64,000 bases of DNA from PVC group bacterium (ex Bugula neritina AB1) (lineage in GTDB: Bacteria > GCA-001730085), in NCBI GenBank assembly GCA_001730085.1, contig MDLB01000104.1, forward strand, positions 1-64,000. Reading direction: 5' to 3'. A model generated the notes under the pieces. It saw nothing but the letters and a program-made list of their open reading frames with translations, was not told the origin of the DNA and did not search any database. Below, piece by piece: positions 63,451-64,000 of the stretch. Position 1 is the first letter of the stretch. Each line of letters starts with the position of its first letter. A program made the position numbers and the translations under genes.

Positions 63451-64000
63451 TAATCCCCAACCTTCTTTATCTCTAACTCTAAAAAGACACCAAATTTATT
63501 TTGCACACAATAACGAACTTCTTCAATCAAATTTAAGAAATCAATAGATTTACCTCGGCCATTATTCACAAAAAAATTAGCATGAATATCAGAAACCGCA
63601 ACATCTCCAACACTCTTCTTTTTCAATCCGGCATGTTCTATCAATTGTCCAGCGCAATAATCTGTCGCATTTTTAAAAACACAACCTAGAGAACGCTCAC
63701 TAATAGGTTGCCTATTGCGACGATATTCCCATTTTTCCTTTACGCTTTTTTGGATCAAATCTTTTTGACTCATTTCACCCTTAAGACATGCCGAATAAAT
63801 GATCCCAAATGTTTGCAAAGGACCTTTCCTATAAGAACATAAGATATCCTTTTTTGAAACAGAATGACTACACCCTTGGATATCCATATATTTATACTCC
63901 ATAAGAAGATCTGAAATAGAACATTTTTCAGCACCTGCATTACCATTAATAGAAGCCATTACTACCCCAGGGATAGCTGTTAAAAACTCAAACCCTGCAA
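63450..64000 (-). CDS. murB: UDP-N-acetylenolpyruvoylglucosamine reductase (3' part)
   Basis: The frame continues past the right edge of the window. Upstream of the first ATG the codons still read 'AGFEFLTAIPGVV', which is MurB sequence, so the internal ATG at 63959 is not the start. Family patterns are 'ISERSLGCVFKNATDYCAGQLIEHAGLKKKSVGDVAVSDIHANFFVNNGRG' (quoted in parts: the conserved Ser-Leu-Gly-Cys-Val-Phe-Lys-Asn and His-Ala-Asn-Phe sites) and a C-terminal 'KFGVFLELEIKKVG'. MurB reduces UDP-GlcNAc-enolpyruvate to UDP-MurNAc with NADPH and FAD. About 184 residues are visible, missing the N-terminal FAD domain. Confidence 0.92.
   Translation of the reverse strand, partial: AGFEFLTAIPGVVMASINGNAGAEKCSISDLLMEYKYMDIQGCSHSVSKKDILCSYRKGPLQTFGIIYSACLKGEMSQKDLIQKSVKEKWEYRRNRQPISERSLGCVFKNATDYCAGQLIEHAGLKKKSVGDVAVSDIHANFFVNNGRGKSIDFLNLIEEVRYCVQNKFGVFLELEIKKVGD

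Overview
The window is an AT-rich bacterial chromosome segment of about 64 kb, with nearly every gene on the minus strand. Three things suggest the organism: one enormous exported-protein gene of about 29 kb, a complete Na+-translocating NADH:quinone reductase operon (nqrABCDEF), and a full MoxR/DUF58/Bat operon, all in a cell that has murB, ddl and ftsQ. Together these fit a Gram-negative-type PVC-related lineage, and my best guess is Omnitrophota, a phylum known for giant genes. This is inference; no rRNA or other decisive marker lies in the window.

Layout from left to right. Bases 1-513 hold the 5' part of a tnpB (IS200/IS605 type), cut by the window edge, with a TTTA-loop hairpin typical of that family upstream. 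glgC is the only clear plus-strand gene; it has its own promoter and meets rpoD tail to tail. Next come rpoD, dnaG and cvpA on the minus strand. Directly upstream of cvpA, and only 74 bp away, is the giant gene of 9,666 codons at 6712-35712.

The giant protein reads as four blocks. It has a signal peptide, about 5,800 residues of divergent RHS/YD-like beta repeats with interspersed EF-hand/dockerin-like loops and a second short 'W..L(S/T)...Q...L..G' cassette, a cluster of membrane helices, and a long C-terminal part of about 3,450 residues with a SecA-like motor ATPase. I regard this as the main candidate for an undescribed system: an exported, possibly surface-exposed, repeat polymer joined through the membrane to a translocase-type motor in one polypeptide.

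From 35.9 to 47.6 kb a minus-strand run reads moxR, DUF58, a BatD/DUF4381-like gene, batA, batB, batC, batD, batE, trkA, trkH: a periplasmic/membrane VWA-domain stress or chaperone system followed by a K+ uptake system. From 47.8 to 50.2 kb are an NHL-propeller lipoprotein or secreted protein, a Spx/ArsC-like protein and a thioredoxin-fold protein. From 50.4 to 56.2 kb is nqrA-F, the sodium pump driven by NADH oxidation.

The longest gene-poor stretch (56.2-57.5 kb) contains a striking three-way-junction inverted repeat and an 8-bp tandem repeat. The right end holds a GNAT acetyltransferase, tRNA-Ala(GGC), recA, a secreted coiled-coil protein, ftsQ, ddl and the 3' part of murB, cut by the window edge. 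ftsA and ftsZ do not follow ftsQ here.
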